DNA of 64,000 nt from contig QANU01108907.1 in the NCBI GenBank assembly GCA_003254905.1, positions 397,631 to 461,630 of the forward strand, given 5' to 3'. Positions 25,206 to 36,800 of this stretch are shown piece by piece. The translations under genes and the position numbers were made by a program. Below the pieces are notes generated by a model. The model did no database searches, had not been told where the DNA came from, and worked only from the letters and a program-made list of their open reading frames with translations. Origin of the DNA: Nissolia schottii (taxonomy: Eukaryota; Streptophyta; Magnoliopsida; Fabales; Fabaceae). Numbering within the stretch: position 1 is the stretch's first letter; each line of letters starts with the position of its first letter.

Positions 25206-25740
25206 AACTAATATTAAAGGAATTACTCCTACTGAAACAGGAAGTAAAATGCTAAAAAGTAAAGAAAAGTGACATACATTGGGTTTCCGTGTACTACTCT
25301 CGTCTTCAGGGACTTATGGGTATTTGGTAATCAATGAACCACCTCTTGATTTGTTCCTAGAGCCCTCTATTTATAAAATTTCAAGGCCTGTAACGGTCCA
25401 TTTTCCCGCTCTAGCGAAGGTTACCACTCGACTGGTCATGGTCCGAAAAATCCAGACCAGTTAAACTACTATGCACGATACGTGCCTGTAGTGGTTACCA
25501 TTGCGTGTCCATCGGCGCGTGTCAAGTCCTGAAGATGGGTAGTTATTGGTCTTCGTGCACCACGTCAGGTGAGAAGTTACCCTTGTTACAAAAGGTGTCT
25601 GTTGGTAACCGTTCCCTCCAAAACACTTCATTTGAATCGTGTTATCCTTTTTCTTACTTAACTCTTAAGTCATGTCGCAATCCTAGTCCCGTAGATAACT
25701 CTTGCTGCGTTACTGCGACCATCATTTTTTAGTGACATTT
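25206..25740 (-). promoter_or_regulatory. GC-richer stretch with a TATA box, possible LTR remnant
   Basis: On the minus strand a strong TATA box (ttttataaatagaggg, 25378-25363) is preceded by about 300 bp of unusually GC-rich DNA with repeated short words such as ggtaacc, and followed by a leader-like stretch. This arrangement resembles the U3-TATA-R part of a plant LTR. No matching second LTR or coding domain is seen nearby, so it may be a solo or truncated LTR, or an orphan promoter. Confidence 0.4.
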
Positions 25741-28056
25741 TACCTTTGCGACAATCTTGATTTGATACACTTCTTCTAATCCATTAGTCGCGATACATCA
25801 TTGTCGACATGCTTACTCCATTTGACTAGCGACCTTACTTAATGGATGATCAACTATTCTCAAAGTTGATTTTTGTCTCTCGTCGTTTATCATCAACTTT
25901 GACTCTTCCTATTGCAACTAAATAGTCGCCAACATTCATTTTGACGATTACTCGTATTGTCATTGTCTAAACTCGCCTATTTTTATTTCCTCTCAAGCCT
26001 TCTAGTTGCGTCGCAAATTTTCGGCGACTCTAACAACTACAAAATAGAAAAACCAACATTGTCACTGAATATTTATGCTTGTTTGTGTATGCATTGTTTA
26101 ATATTATTTGTTTTTTGTTTTCTATGTTTGACAATGTTTGTTTCTCGATTATATAATGTTTGTTTTTCTGTTGTGTAATGTTTATTCTTTTATTGAGTGA
26201 CTATTAGATAATTATTTTTGAGGTGTATGTCAACTATTTTTTTTTAAGTGATACTATGTAGAAACGTTTGTACAATTAATATAAGTACAAGAATGTTACT
26301 TAGTGAAAGCTTAATATTAATGCATTATAGCAAAACCTTTTTGTTTTATAATTTAATTATGTACTTATGCTACTACTATTTAATTGTAGCTTGACTATGT
26401 TAACAATATCACTTTTACAAAGTGCGCCCGATTTTTGGCACATTGAACGTGCTCTCATTATGAGAATGGATGTGACTACAAAAAAAAAAATGGATGCACG
26501 AGCGTATAAGCATAGAATAGAACCTTCCAATATATGTAAGGAGTTATTGCAAAAAAAAAAACAAAACAAAAAAATACTGCATCAGCTCATAGATGCCATA
26601 CATCCTACAGCTAATATAATCACTTTACAGCTAATGGAAAATGAAATTATACCTTCAAGTCCAAAATAGTCACTAAAACTTGTAACGCTATGAATTTTGA
26701 TTGTCATCTATTTTAGTCTTATATATACATGTATGATTTCTTTTTTCCTTCAAATTTTGGCCAACCTTATTCTTTCCGTGTTCATTGATTCAAATGCGAT
26801 CAAGATATTTATGCATAAAAATGATATACGAATTAAAAATTGTGTATTATTTATATCCTTTTAACTCGTCTTCTTAATCATTATCCTAACAATTAAATAA
26901 AATAAAAATATATACCATCGATATCTTGAAATCTTAAAAAAGTAATTAATTCTTACGTCAAAGTTAAAAAGATATAACATCACTCTTAAAAAAATGTTAA
27001 AATTTTATTTTCGGTGAACTTAACAAATTATATCTAAACATGTTTTGGGTCAATTACTAGGATGATGATTTTCTAGTATTCATTTGGGTATTTATTTTTT
27101 CTCACTAAAATTTATCATTTTTGACAATTTTTAAAGTTAAATTCATCAACTTGTAAGAGATTTAGATATTAAAAAAATTATTGAACCTCATGATAATTTT
27201 TTCAATAAATATTGTATTAAAAAGTATTAATATATATACCATCTTAGATTAGATTGTATGGTGTGTGTGTGTTAGTGTTAGGACATGGAATGATATATTT
27301 GCGTACATAATTTTCAATTAATATTTTTATTTTTAAATATTTGTAGATAACAGTTTATCATGCATGATGGAAAGTGGGAGTAGTGCAAATCAATACTTTG
27401 TCACGAAACAGAGGGAGATCAGTGTTACGGATGGTTAGTCATGAGATTGATGATGATGAGAAAGTTGGGAGTTAGTTACATTAGTAACCAGAGTTAGTGT
27501 GTGTATGTAAAATCGGCGGGCATACCATGAATCAATTTTTGTGATCCTAAAAGTGAAATTTCTTTAGTTTCGAAACTTCGGAATTCATTCTGGAGAGCTG
27601 CTTTATAGCTACATGTGTAAAACGCATGAAACAGGTCCATCATCATTCATCAAGTTTTTAAGACAGGTCATGGGAGTTATCAAATAATAACTTGCGGTGC
27701 TTATTTGTTGCACAGAAAATCACATAATATATGTTGTGCTAAATACAAATTTAAATTGAAAATTAAACAAACTACTAGCTTGTATCGGATTACAAGTAAT
27801 GTATAAGTAGAAGTGCACAATTCATATTTTCTTCTCAATATTGAATTGTCTAAGTTGTCTTTGAAGCTAGTGTAGTCAAAAGTTACAAGCAATATATCAA
27901 TTCATGTAGTTAGATTTTTAAGAGGAGACTCCATGATCATTGATCAATATAGTGGAGTTCATTCGCAAGTCATGTTGGTTAAACAAGTGTTTTCCTTGAT
28001 TACACAATATAAAGTTATAATTGAATGCCGAGATGATTGAGAGCCACGTATAAAGT

Positions 28057-28303
28057 TCACATTCCAACTTTCACTCTCAATTTCTAAACTTACCGAATCC
28101 CCACATTTCAATTAAATTCACTTCTTGTGACTATAATTGTGAGGTACAGGATTAGGTGTCTTTGAAGACACAATTGAATGTGGCTGAGTTAAAGAATGGT
28201 CTTTACACAATGACAATTCACTGCTCAATTTTACATTTATCTCTGTTATCTCTGCACATTCTGTTGTACCAGATCAATATTTCAAATTTTGATTGCCATT
28301 ACT
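28057..28303 (+). mobile_element. Relic of an older Ty1/copia element, left part
   Basis: Fragments across frames match the region between copia protease and integrase. One frame gives LSISKLTESPHF; another gives CDYNCEVQD, a stop, then VSLK and VAELKNGLYTM. These are the usual words just before the GAG-pre-integrase zinc finger. The relic breaks at 28303, where the younger element inserts, and continues in the same orientation at 33754. Confidence 0.6.
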
Positions 28304-28620
28304 TGTTGGATATGAAGCTTGAAAGAAGGAAAGAAAGCAAGCTGAAGACACAATTTGAATGAAGACATAACTTGACGTTTGCAGCACAAGCAAACTGACT
28401 TACTTACAACACAAGCTAATAGTTAGTTATAGAAAAGTTAGTTTAGTTAGTTAGATGACAGTTGTACATAACTAATTAAGTTAACTATCAGTTAGCAAGG
28501 ACATCTTGTATATATACTTAGTTGTTGATCAATGAAGAGTTAGTTCATTCTCTCAATTTCTCATTTTGTTTCTTTTCTTTGTTTTCTGCTTACTGCATAA
28601 ACCGTATATGCAGTTTCACA
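28304..28620 (+). repeat. 5' LTR of the copia element
   Basis: 317 bp, TG...CA ends. It contains a TATA-like stretch (tgtatatatactta, about 28507-28520) and CT/T-rich sequence before the end. Near-identical to 33435-33753. Confidence 0.95.
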
Positions 28621-28633
28621 TGGTATCAGCAGC
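28621..28633 (+). promoter_or_regulatory. Primer-binding site, initiator tRNA-Met type
   Basis: tggtatcagcagc directly follows the 5' LTR. It matches the complement of the 3' end of initiator tRNA-Met (TGGTATCAG) used by most copia elements, with a small change after nine bases. Confidence 0.85.
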
Positions 28634-28879
28634 ATTTAGCTTCCGCCATTGCTATCGCACCTTCGCCATGGAAGCTTCAAGGTTTCAAGCTTCATCTTCA
28701 AGGTTGATTAACCTTTAGAAGCTTCAACCCGTTAGAAGGAAGTTTCACTGAATTCTTGATGAATTTCTAAGCAACTTTCTCAGGTTCATTTTGAGGATTC
28801 ACCAGAAAATTTGTGATTGAGTTTACACTCAATTTTTCATTCAATTTCATCTCTTTCGAACAACAATTTCTTTCATTCA

Positions 28880-30068
28880 ATGGAAGAACACAATCATGTC
28901 TTGACTGATCTTGGCAACAATTTCAATCAAGGTAATATAGTTTCTGATCCTCATCGTCGAGTGGATAATCAAGGCTTTGGTGCAAGAAATCATTAGAGTC
29001 AGATGCAGCATATCTACAATCCTATGAATGATCCAATGAGTCCTTTATTCCTGCATCTGAGTGAGAACCCTAGAGTTGCTCTAATTTTAATGGTGCTCAC
29101 ATCCCAGAACCATCATCCTTGGTCAAGGGCAATGAAGATGACTCTTAAGTCGAAGAATAAACTGCAGTTCATTGATGGCACCTTGCCACAACCCGAGGTA
29201 ACTAAGAACTCATACTTTGCATGAGATAAATGTAACACTTTTGTGGTTTCTTGGATAACTCAATCTTTGAGCCAAGACATTTTGCAAAGTGTTTTATGGA
29301 TTGATAGTGCATTTGATCTATGGAATGATCTACATCAAAGGTATTTTGAGGGTGATATTTTTAGAATTGCTGATTTACAAGAAGAAACGTATGCCATGAG
29401 GCAAGGGGAGTTGATTATCATTGCCTATTTTAGTAAACTGAAAGCAATTTGGGAAGAGTTAGACAGTTTTCGTCCTGTCCCTGCTTGCTCTTGTGGACCT
29501 TTGTGTGTGTGTAATTTGAGAACTATAAGGCAATATAGAAAAGAAGATTATGTTGTTAGATTCTTAAGAGGATTAAATGATCAATTTTCAGCAGTTAACG
29601 CATAGATAATGCTCGTGAAGCCTGTACCAAAAATTGCCATTGCTTTCTCACTTCTCACACAACATGAAAGGCAAATGAATACCTGCACTGCTGAATCAAG
29701 AATTTTTTGCTACAACAATTGATAGAGGTGGTTCAATTACTAAGGGTAAAGGAAGAGGAAGAGTAAAAGTTCAGCATTCAGCAAAGGCCAATACTGGTAA
29801 AGCAAATAGCAAAACATTTTTTGATCCAAATGTGACTTGCACATATTGTGGTAAGGAAGGTTACCCTATTGAAAGATGCTTCAAAAAATATCTTCACTTG
29901 CTACAATTGTATAGAGAAAGAGTTGCAGCTACAAACAATATCACAAGTGTTGATGATGATTTTAATGAAAACAATAGTGTGATTTCACATCAGAAGGAAA
30001 ATAAGGATAATTCAGGTTTTGATTTTACTCCATCACAGAAGCAAGTCTTGATGTCCCTGCTACAATAA
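28880..30068 (+). pseudogene. Copia gag and nucleocapsid region, broken
   Basis: Gag starts at ATG 28880. In-frame stops fall at 28994-28996 (TAG), 29222-29224 (TGA) and 29603-29605 (TAG), and a frame change follows near 29690. Recognisable Gag text includes NPRVALILMVLTSQNHHPWSRAM and then SWITQSLSQDILQSVLW, LWNDLHQRYFEGD and LKAIWEELDSFRP, the UBN2/retrotrans_gag type. A CCHC-type zinc knuckle follows at about 29832-29875, read CTYCGKEGYPIERC; the position normally held by His is Tyr, so zinc binding would be impaired. The pattern of losses fits point decay after insertion. Confidence 0.88.
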
Positions 30069-30179
30069 CATGACACTACAAAGGATTCACTATCTGCTCA
30101 TAATGTCAATCACATGACCATATTAGCTCACACATCCATAGATCCATCAGGTAAGAATCTAGTCCTAGCCATAACTAAT

Positions 30180-31500
30180 CATAAACCAAGATATTGGGTG
30201 ATAGACATTGGTGCTACAGACCGTGTGTGCTATTCACTCAAGTAAAGCTGAAATTTCAAGGACTGTGGTATTTACAAATGACCTTTATCTCACAAATGTG
30301 TTGTTCATACCCTTTTTCACATTCAATCTTTTATCTGTCTCTAAACTAACCACAACTTTGAAATGCAAAATGATGTTTAATGATCAATTGTGTGAGATAC
30401 AAGATTGCCTTACTTTGAGGAGGATTGGTGTAGCTAGTGTGAGAGGAGGCTTATATACAATGGATAGTCATAAACCAAAGGAATCACCAAGGCCTTAAGA
30501 CCTGCAACTCAGTTTTGTCCAGATTCTGCATGCTACTGCACTATCAGATAAGAGCACAATTTGGCATCATAGACTAGGACACTTAGCTTTTGACAAACAT
30601 GTAGTTATGCATAAGAAATTTCCTTTTGTGACTTGTACTAGCAATAAGAATCTTTGTGACTCATGTCAATTGGCAAAACAAAAGAAATTGCCTTTTGGTT
30701 CTAGTGACTCAGTTTCTAATAAAAGCTTTGATTTGATTCATATGGATATTTTTGGGCCCCCTTGCTATTCCTTCTACTAGCGAACATAAATACTTTCTCA
30801 CAATTATTGATGACAAAACAAGATATACTTGGGTTTACTTCATGAAAAATAAAAGTGAGACTTCCAAGTTGGTTCAATCCTTTGTTACTTTGATACAAAC
30901 TCAGTTTTCTGTTACCATCAAAATCATAAGGACTGACAATGGAAATGAATTTTTTATGAAAGATTTCTTTGCTGAAAAAGGTATTATTCATCAAACATCT
31001 TGTGTTGAGACTCCTCAACAAAATGAGATAGTTGAACGCAAGCACCAACACTTACTAGGCACAACTAGATCTTTGATTTTTCAGGCTTGCCTTCCTAAGT
31101 GTTTTTGGCATTTTGTTGTCAACCATGCCACTTACCTCATAAACAGGTTGCCTAGCAGGTTTCTGCACAATAGTTCACCATATGAACTACTGTACAATTC
31201 CTTACCTACAATCAAGCATCTCAAAAATTTTAGTTGCCTAGCCTATTCTACAACCGTATTAGCTCATAGAACCAAGCTTGATGCAAGGGCAAGGAAGGGT
31301 GCATTTTTGGGATACAAATCACGTACTAAAGGCTATGTTTTATATGATTTGCACACTAGGGAAATTTTCCTATCTAGGAATGTTGTTTTCTATGAAACAC
31401 ATTTTCCTTTCACTGCTACAAATTCTGACATACAGGACACACCTGCATCCTCATATGCATCTGTCCCTTCACCCACTCACATTCTAGACCCATTTATATA
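30180..31500 (+). pseudogene. Copia protease and integrase region, broken
   Basis: The protease active site reads DIGA in YWVIDIGATDRV, whereas the family has a Thr or Ser in the second place; a stop follows shortly at the end of that frame. The GAG-pre-integrase zinc finger is seen as WHHRLGH and CDSCQLAKQKKLPF at about 30570-30690. A frameshift lies near 30760 at a run of C. The integrase core is then open in the frame at 30752-31777: Asp in IIDDKTRYTW, Asp in RTDNGNEF and Glu in IVERKHQH, so the DDE triad is still encoded. The C-terminal part (ARKGAFLGYKSRTKGYVLYD) is also present. After about 31500 the frame becomes low-complexity linker. Confidence 0.9.
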
Positions 31501-31939
31501 TGACACATCTTCTCCTACTACACATCAACACAGCTCTCATACATTAAGAACTAACCCTGCACAATCACCATTATCTGATACTAACGTACACAACACATAT
31601 GATCCAATTCTACATCCAACCCTACACCTGACCCTGCATCTACACCAGCATTCAACTCTGCACATAACCCTGCATTTACCCCTGCATCTTTTCCTCATGC
31701 ATTACAACCAATCATTAGGAAATCCACTATACCTAGGAGATCTCCTACCTATTTACAGGATTACCATTGTATATTAGCCAATTCATCACAAGGTCACTCA
31801 CTTTCCTTCCACAACAGGTATCCTATTTCTCACTATTTATCTTACACTGCATTTTGTGCTAACCACAAACACTTTACCCTAAACATGTCAACTAACCCTG
31901 AACCTAGGAACTATGAGGAGGCAGTGAATCACTCTTGCT

Positions 31940-33434
31940 GGCAGTAGGCCATCAATTCTGAGTTGTCTGCTTTGGAGAACAGTCATACTTGGATTCCAAC
32001 TACTCTTCCACCTAAAAAAAAGGCCATAGGATACAAATGGGTGTTCAAGGTTAAGTTTCGTGTAAATGGCACTATAGAAAGACACAAGGCTCGATTGGTG
32101 GCTAAGGGGTTTACTCAAACTGCAGGCATTGATTACCAAGATACATTCAGCCCAATTGTAAAAATGGCTACCCTTAGAGTGCTGCTTTCTGTCACAACAG
32201 CTAGAGGATGGCACCTGCATTCAACTTGATGTTAATACTGCATTTCTTCATGGTGATCTTCATGAAGAAGTCTACATGAAAGTGCCTCCTGGCCTTGTTG
32301 TTGATAATCCCAAATTGGTTTGTAAACTGCAAAAATCCTTGTATGGACTTAAGCAAGCATTAAGGCACTAGAATGCTAAGTTAGTTTCAGTTCTCACTGC
32401 ATCTAATTTCATTCAATCAAAGTCCGATTACTCTCTCTTCACCAAGCACACCCTACAAGGATTCACAGCCATCTTAGTCTATGTTAATGATCTTGTCTTG
32501 GCTGGTGATGATTTGAATGAAATCCAAGCTGTGAAGACTTTGCTTGATGATTTTTTCAAGATCAAAGACTTAGGCAATCTCAAATTTTTTCTAGGCATGG
32601 AGGTTGCCCGATCATCACAAGGAATTGCCCTTTATCAACAAAATTATTGTCTTGATTTGTTGTCCGACTATGGATTCCTTGACTGCAAGCCAACCACTAC
32701 ACCTATGGACTACCATTCCAAGCTTGCAAAGGACCCAAGTTCTTCCATTTCTGATGTCACTGAATATCGCAGGTTAATTGCTCGCTTACTTTACCTTACA
32801 CATACTTGGCTAGATATTAGTTATGCAGTGGGTAGACTAAGTGAATTTCTTGATTGTCCTACTCAAGCTCATCTTGAACACGCTCATAGAGTCCTGCGCT
32901 ACCTAAAGGGTTCACCAACCATTAGCATCCTATTCCCAACCAAGTCTAATTTGGTCCTTCATGGCTTTGCCGATGTGAATTGGGGAGCTTGCGTTGATTC
33001 TAGACGATCTATCTCAGGGTTCTGTTGCTTCTTAGGTTCTTCTTTGGTGTCTTGAAAAAGCAAGAAACAAACAACGGTTGCTCGTCATTGAGTATCGTGC
33101 TCTAGCACAAGCTACATGCGAAATTCAATGGCTATTGTTCCTTTTAGCCGAATTTGATATCTCTACTTCTGCACCTGTTTTGCTTCATTGTGACAATCAA
33201 TCTGCCATCCACATTGCTGCCAATCCGGTCTTTCATGAACGCACAAAGCACATTGAAATTGATTGTCATGTTGTTAGAGATAAAGTGCAGGTCAATGTGA
33301 TTAAGCTTGTTCCTGTTTCCTCTACTAAACAACTTGCTGACATTTGGACAAAGTCCCTTGCCCCATGTCCTTTTCATCGTTTATTCTCCAAGCTGGGTAT
33401 GATTAATTTCTCTCACACCACAGCTTGCAGGGGG
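31940..33434 (+). pseudogene. Copia reverse transcriptase and RNase H region, broken
   Basis: RT begins with NSHTWIPTTLPPKKKAIGYKWV and RHKARLVAKGFTQ; the frame is lost near 32225 and resumes as [22 protein letters not shown] stop lies at 32369-32371. The polymerase box reads YVND (Asn codon at 32486-32488) where the family has a second Asp, so catalysis should be lost. The RT connection (FFLGMEVARSSQGIALYQQ, YLTHTWLDISYAVG) is open at 32498-33055, ending in a TGA. RNase H follows at about 33078-33446 with LLHCDNQSAIHIAANPVFHE and RTKHIEIDCH. A polypurine tract (gcaggggg) ends at 33434, next to the 3' LTR. Confidence 0.92.
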
Positions 33435-33753
33435 TGTTGGATATGAAGCTTGAAAGAAGGAAAGAAAGCAAGCTGAAGACACAATATGAAGATGAAGACA
33501 TGACTTGAAGTTTGCAGCATAAGCAAACTGACTTACTTACAAACAAGCTAATAGTTAGTTATAGAAAAGTTAGTTTAGTTAGTTAGATGACATCTGTACA
33601 TAACTAATTAAGTTAACTTTCAGTTAGCAAGGACATCTTGTATATGTATACTTAGTTGTTGATCAATGAAGAGTTAGTTTATTCTCTACATTTCTCATTC
33701 TGTTTCTTTTCTCTGTTTTCTGTTTACTGCATAAACCGTAATGCAGTTTCACA
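33435..33753 (+). repeat. 3' LTR of the copia element
   Basis: 319 bp, begins TGTTGG immediately after the polypurine tract and ends TTCACA. It differs from the 5' copy by scattered substitutions and three or four short indels. Confidence 0.95.
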
Positions 33754-33890
33754 TTAATTAGTGGCATTATACTTGTGATACACATTATAATGATCCTTGT
33801 GATTTAGCAAAGCAAATAAGAATTCATTTTCCTGTTAGCAAATCTGTATCTGCTACTGTGTTATTAACTCTGGTCCTCATTATATAATTC
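33754..33890 (+). mobile_element. Relic of an older Ty1/copia element, right part
   Basis: One frame reads WHYTCDTHYNDPCDLAKQ followed by IRIHFPVSKSVSAT. The CxxxxxxxxC...AKQ...FPVS pattern is the end of the copia GAG-pre-integrase zinc finger. It continues the relic seen at 28057-28303 in the same orientation, so the full element at 28304-33753 sits inside it. Confidence 0.6.
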
Positions 33891-36800
33891 AATGCTTAAA
33901 CTTTTGGTTTCTTATCTACCCAAAAAAATGGACAAGAATGATTGGTACGTAGTAAATTAGAAGTTTCTATTTAATGGTGAAAAGTAAATTACTAAAAAAA
34001 TGTTCTACATAATTTTGCAGGACAAATTTTTTTTAAACTCTGCATGACAAGCTTTAAATACACATATGCATGTTACGTTTCAAGCTAGCATTACACACAC
34101 ACACTACGTGAATGAGCAATACTTGTCAATTAATTGATTCTATATAATGAAAACTTCAAGTCAATTACACTATCTTATGGAGAAAATTTATGTGCCAAAT
34201 TAATTAAGATTGATAGAGGGTATTTTATTAGTCTAACGTCACGGTACATTTTTAAGTAATCCACATAACTAATGGAGTGTGTGTAATGAGAGATTATTAA
34301 TTTGTACTAGCTCTCAGGCATGCTTCAAAGTAATCGATTAACTGCAGAAAAATGTATATGTAAGATCTCCCGCATGTATCATTGGTCTTGTAATAGAAGT
34401 TATGACTTCCCGTTCCATTAAAACTTTAAGACAATCTATATTTAGCACCTTATACTAAGTGGGTCATATAGGCTTTTAAATGACAGTTGTTAAAAACATA
34501 AAATTAATGAGATGTAGTAGCACTTATGGCTTCGTAAATTATATGAAAATCTACGGAGGTTTTGTGTTTCAATGATCGACTTCTAATCAACAAATTGTAT
34601 CATCTTTAATTATATGGGTTTGAGATGTTCCAAGTTTTGCAGGTGATGGTAGCGCGGCAGCTGTTGGGATGGCAAGGGGGAATGATATGTGTGTGGTGAA
34701 GAGAGCAAAATTGATATTGTTTTTAGTCACCATATTTAATTATATTTTGAGAGTGTACTAGTTAAATATATATGCACCACCCTAGTCTACATGGTGCACA
34801 AAAGACGTTGTCATTATTCACTTTTATTCCTTAATTTAGTGCTATCGAGCTTTATTGAGAGCCTCTTAAGTTTTCAATAAAATCACATTTGAGTGACTAT
34901 CTTTTGAGGTAAGTTTGACTCTTAAGTTGAGTGCTAGAGCGAATCTAGTGAAGTTGTTGAGGAAGCCATAAGAAAGGTTCCCTTGGTGGTAATTTACTTG
35001 GAGGAGGTTTGCTCAATTAGAAAGGCTAATGTGTGCAAGAAAGACTACAACAACAAATTAAATTGCATTCCACTAGACAAGGTTCATTACATGATTAGAC
35101 GACATCATAATATTTTTGTCATAAAACTTGTAGACACTAGTGTTAAAAAACATTAGCTATTTTGTGTCTACTTTTGGGAGACTAAAAGCCGTCAAAACAA
35201 TTTGGTAAAGAGGAGTATTTAACAAATCATTTTTTACTCCACATAATTTATGCATTATTTGTATCAATAACAAATAATATAGTATGGAGTGCATTGATTT
35301 ACTCCTAAAGTATATGAATAGTGGAAAATTTTTACATTGAGGGAATTGACCGCATATTTCATATTAACGATTTCCTTTTTTAAATTTTAAAAATTATATT
35401 CAATGAAATTTGTACTTAAAATTTTATGCATATTAGTCAAATTTCTCACCACTAAATTAATCCTAGTGGCTTACTCCGTATTAAAAACCACTCACTTGAA
35501 AACCAAGATCCGACTTCTTGCCAATGCTCATGCGTTAGGTTCAAAATCAAGCACATCAACGTCTAACCATTGCATCTCTAAGCTTTCGACTCAACTGAAT
35601 CATTGACTATGATACTACTTGTTGAGAAAGAAAGCCCAAAACTATGGATATTTATATTAATGAACTAAATGAGAAATTACAATAGTGAATTGAACTTCAC
35701 ATCTTAACAAAAAAAAATTAATTAAAACAATGAATTTACAAGTCTTTCACGCTTATACAATTCTTTCTTAATTTATTCTTAAACATGCTGAAACTGCATC
35801 TCTCATACTTGAAATTTAAATATTTTTCTCCCTCTCATTGTGCAATGGAAGTTATAATCTTAAAGTATCATAACCTCGTCAAATATTTTGAGATTCACAA
35901 TTATTCATTTTGATATACATGAATATAAGATTTTCAAGTTCTTTATATCCATTACATTGATTTCTGTATTCAAATAAAGTTATGTGGACAAACTTTTTAA
36001 AATAAGTAATTTAAAAAAAGCACATATCATTATTTAATTAGAGAATTAATTAAAATAAATGTATGAAACTTGATTTAAATTTTTTCCAATACATAATGTC
36101 TATACCTCTAAAGTTTAAAAATATGTTGTACGTGTAAGCTAATATACTATATATATCATAATATTTACTTACTCTTAAATAAGACTGAGCATTTGAATTA
36201 AATTTTATTATCATATATAAGGTTTAAATTATTTTTAGATAATAGTTTTAAAACTTGAAAAAATTAATCTTAAAAAAAGTTTTAACAAAATTTTATCCAG
36301 ACACGTTGAGCATATCTTTGTAAGGGAAAAACAAGAGAGAAACAGTCGTGTCAAAGTTGTCAAATCATTACAGCAAAAAATGATCTAGTATTTACTTATA
36401 TGGTGTACCTGAGAGGTATGTTTCGAATCCTGGAGCTCCGTAGAGGATGATGGTCGGCCGGGGCAGGTACCTGCAATGACTCTGATGCCTAAGTCAGTAA
36501 AGGGTTGAGGTGTGCGTGTAAAGTATGGGTCTAGAGTCTGAGAGCGTACCTGGCTGGCCGACCATGTTTATATACCTGGATGGTATCCGTGATTTCCTCA
36601 ATCCCGCGGATATCCTTCTTGTTTTGTCTTTGGGGATCGCGGCGTGATGCCCGCTGGTGAGAGTCCGTCACGGGGCATGATGATAGCTGATTAGTTTGGG
36701 GTCGGCTCGGGTTGCGCTGGCTCTCTCGGGCCGTTCCGCGGGTATGGGTCATTATCCTCTGGTTGGACTGCGTTGTGGGCCGATCGCGGGTGTTCCGCAG

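Larger units (their letters stand above)
21781..28056. other. Gene-poor region rich in decayed repeats
   Basis: No intact gene is visible in 6.3 kb. It holds an inverted-repeat hairpin (22180-22331), a TA/CA microsatellite (22476-22521), a long-TIR element (23014-23491) and a GC-richer stretch with a TATA box resembling a retroelement promoter (25206-25740). Open frames in it are short and AT-biased. Confidence 0.5.
28304..33753 (+). mobile_element. Ty1/copia LTR retrotransposon, full length but defective
   Basis: Element of 5450 bp with two LTRs of about 318 bp, both starting TGTTGG and ending TTCACA. Flanks are ttact (28299-28303) and ttaat (33754-33758), a 5-bp target duplication with one mismatch. 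Internal order is primer-binding site, gag, protease, integrase, reverse transcriptase, RNase H, polypurine tract; integrase before RT marks it as copia. By hand count the LTRs differ at about 14 substitutions plus a few indels, roughly 95% identity, so it is fairly young. The coding region carries several stops and frameshifts and altered catalytic residues, so it cannot make a working polyprotein by itself. Confidence 0.95.

Noticed and set aside
26367..26669. 100-codon plus-strand frame rich in Lys
   Set aside because: Built on long A runs; composition explains it. No homologous domain recognised.
35403..35606. 67-codon frame in the repeat block
   Set aside because: Too short, no domain, and AT-driven.
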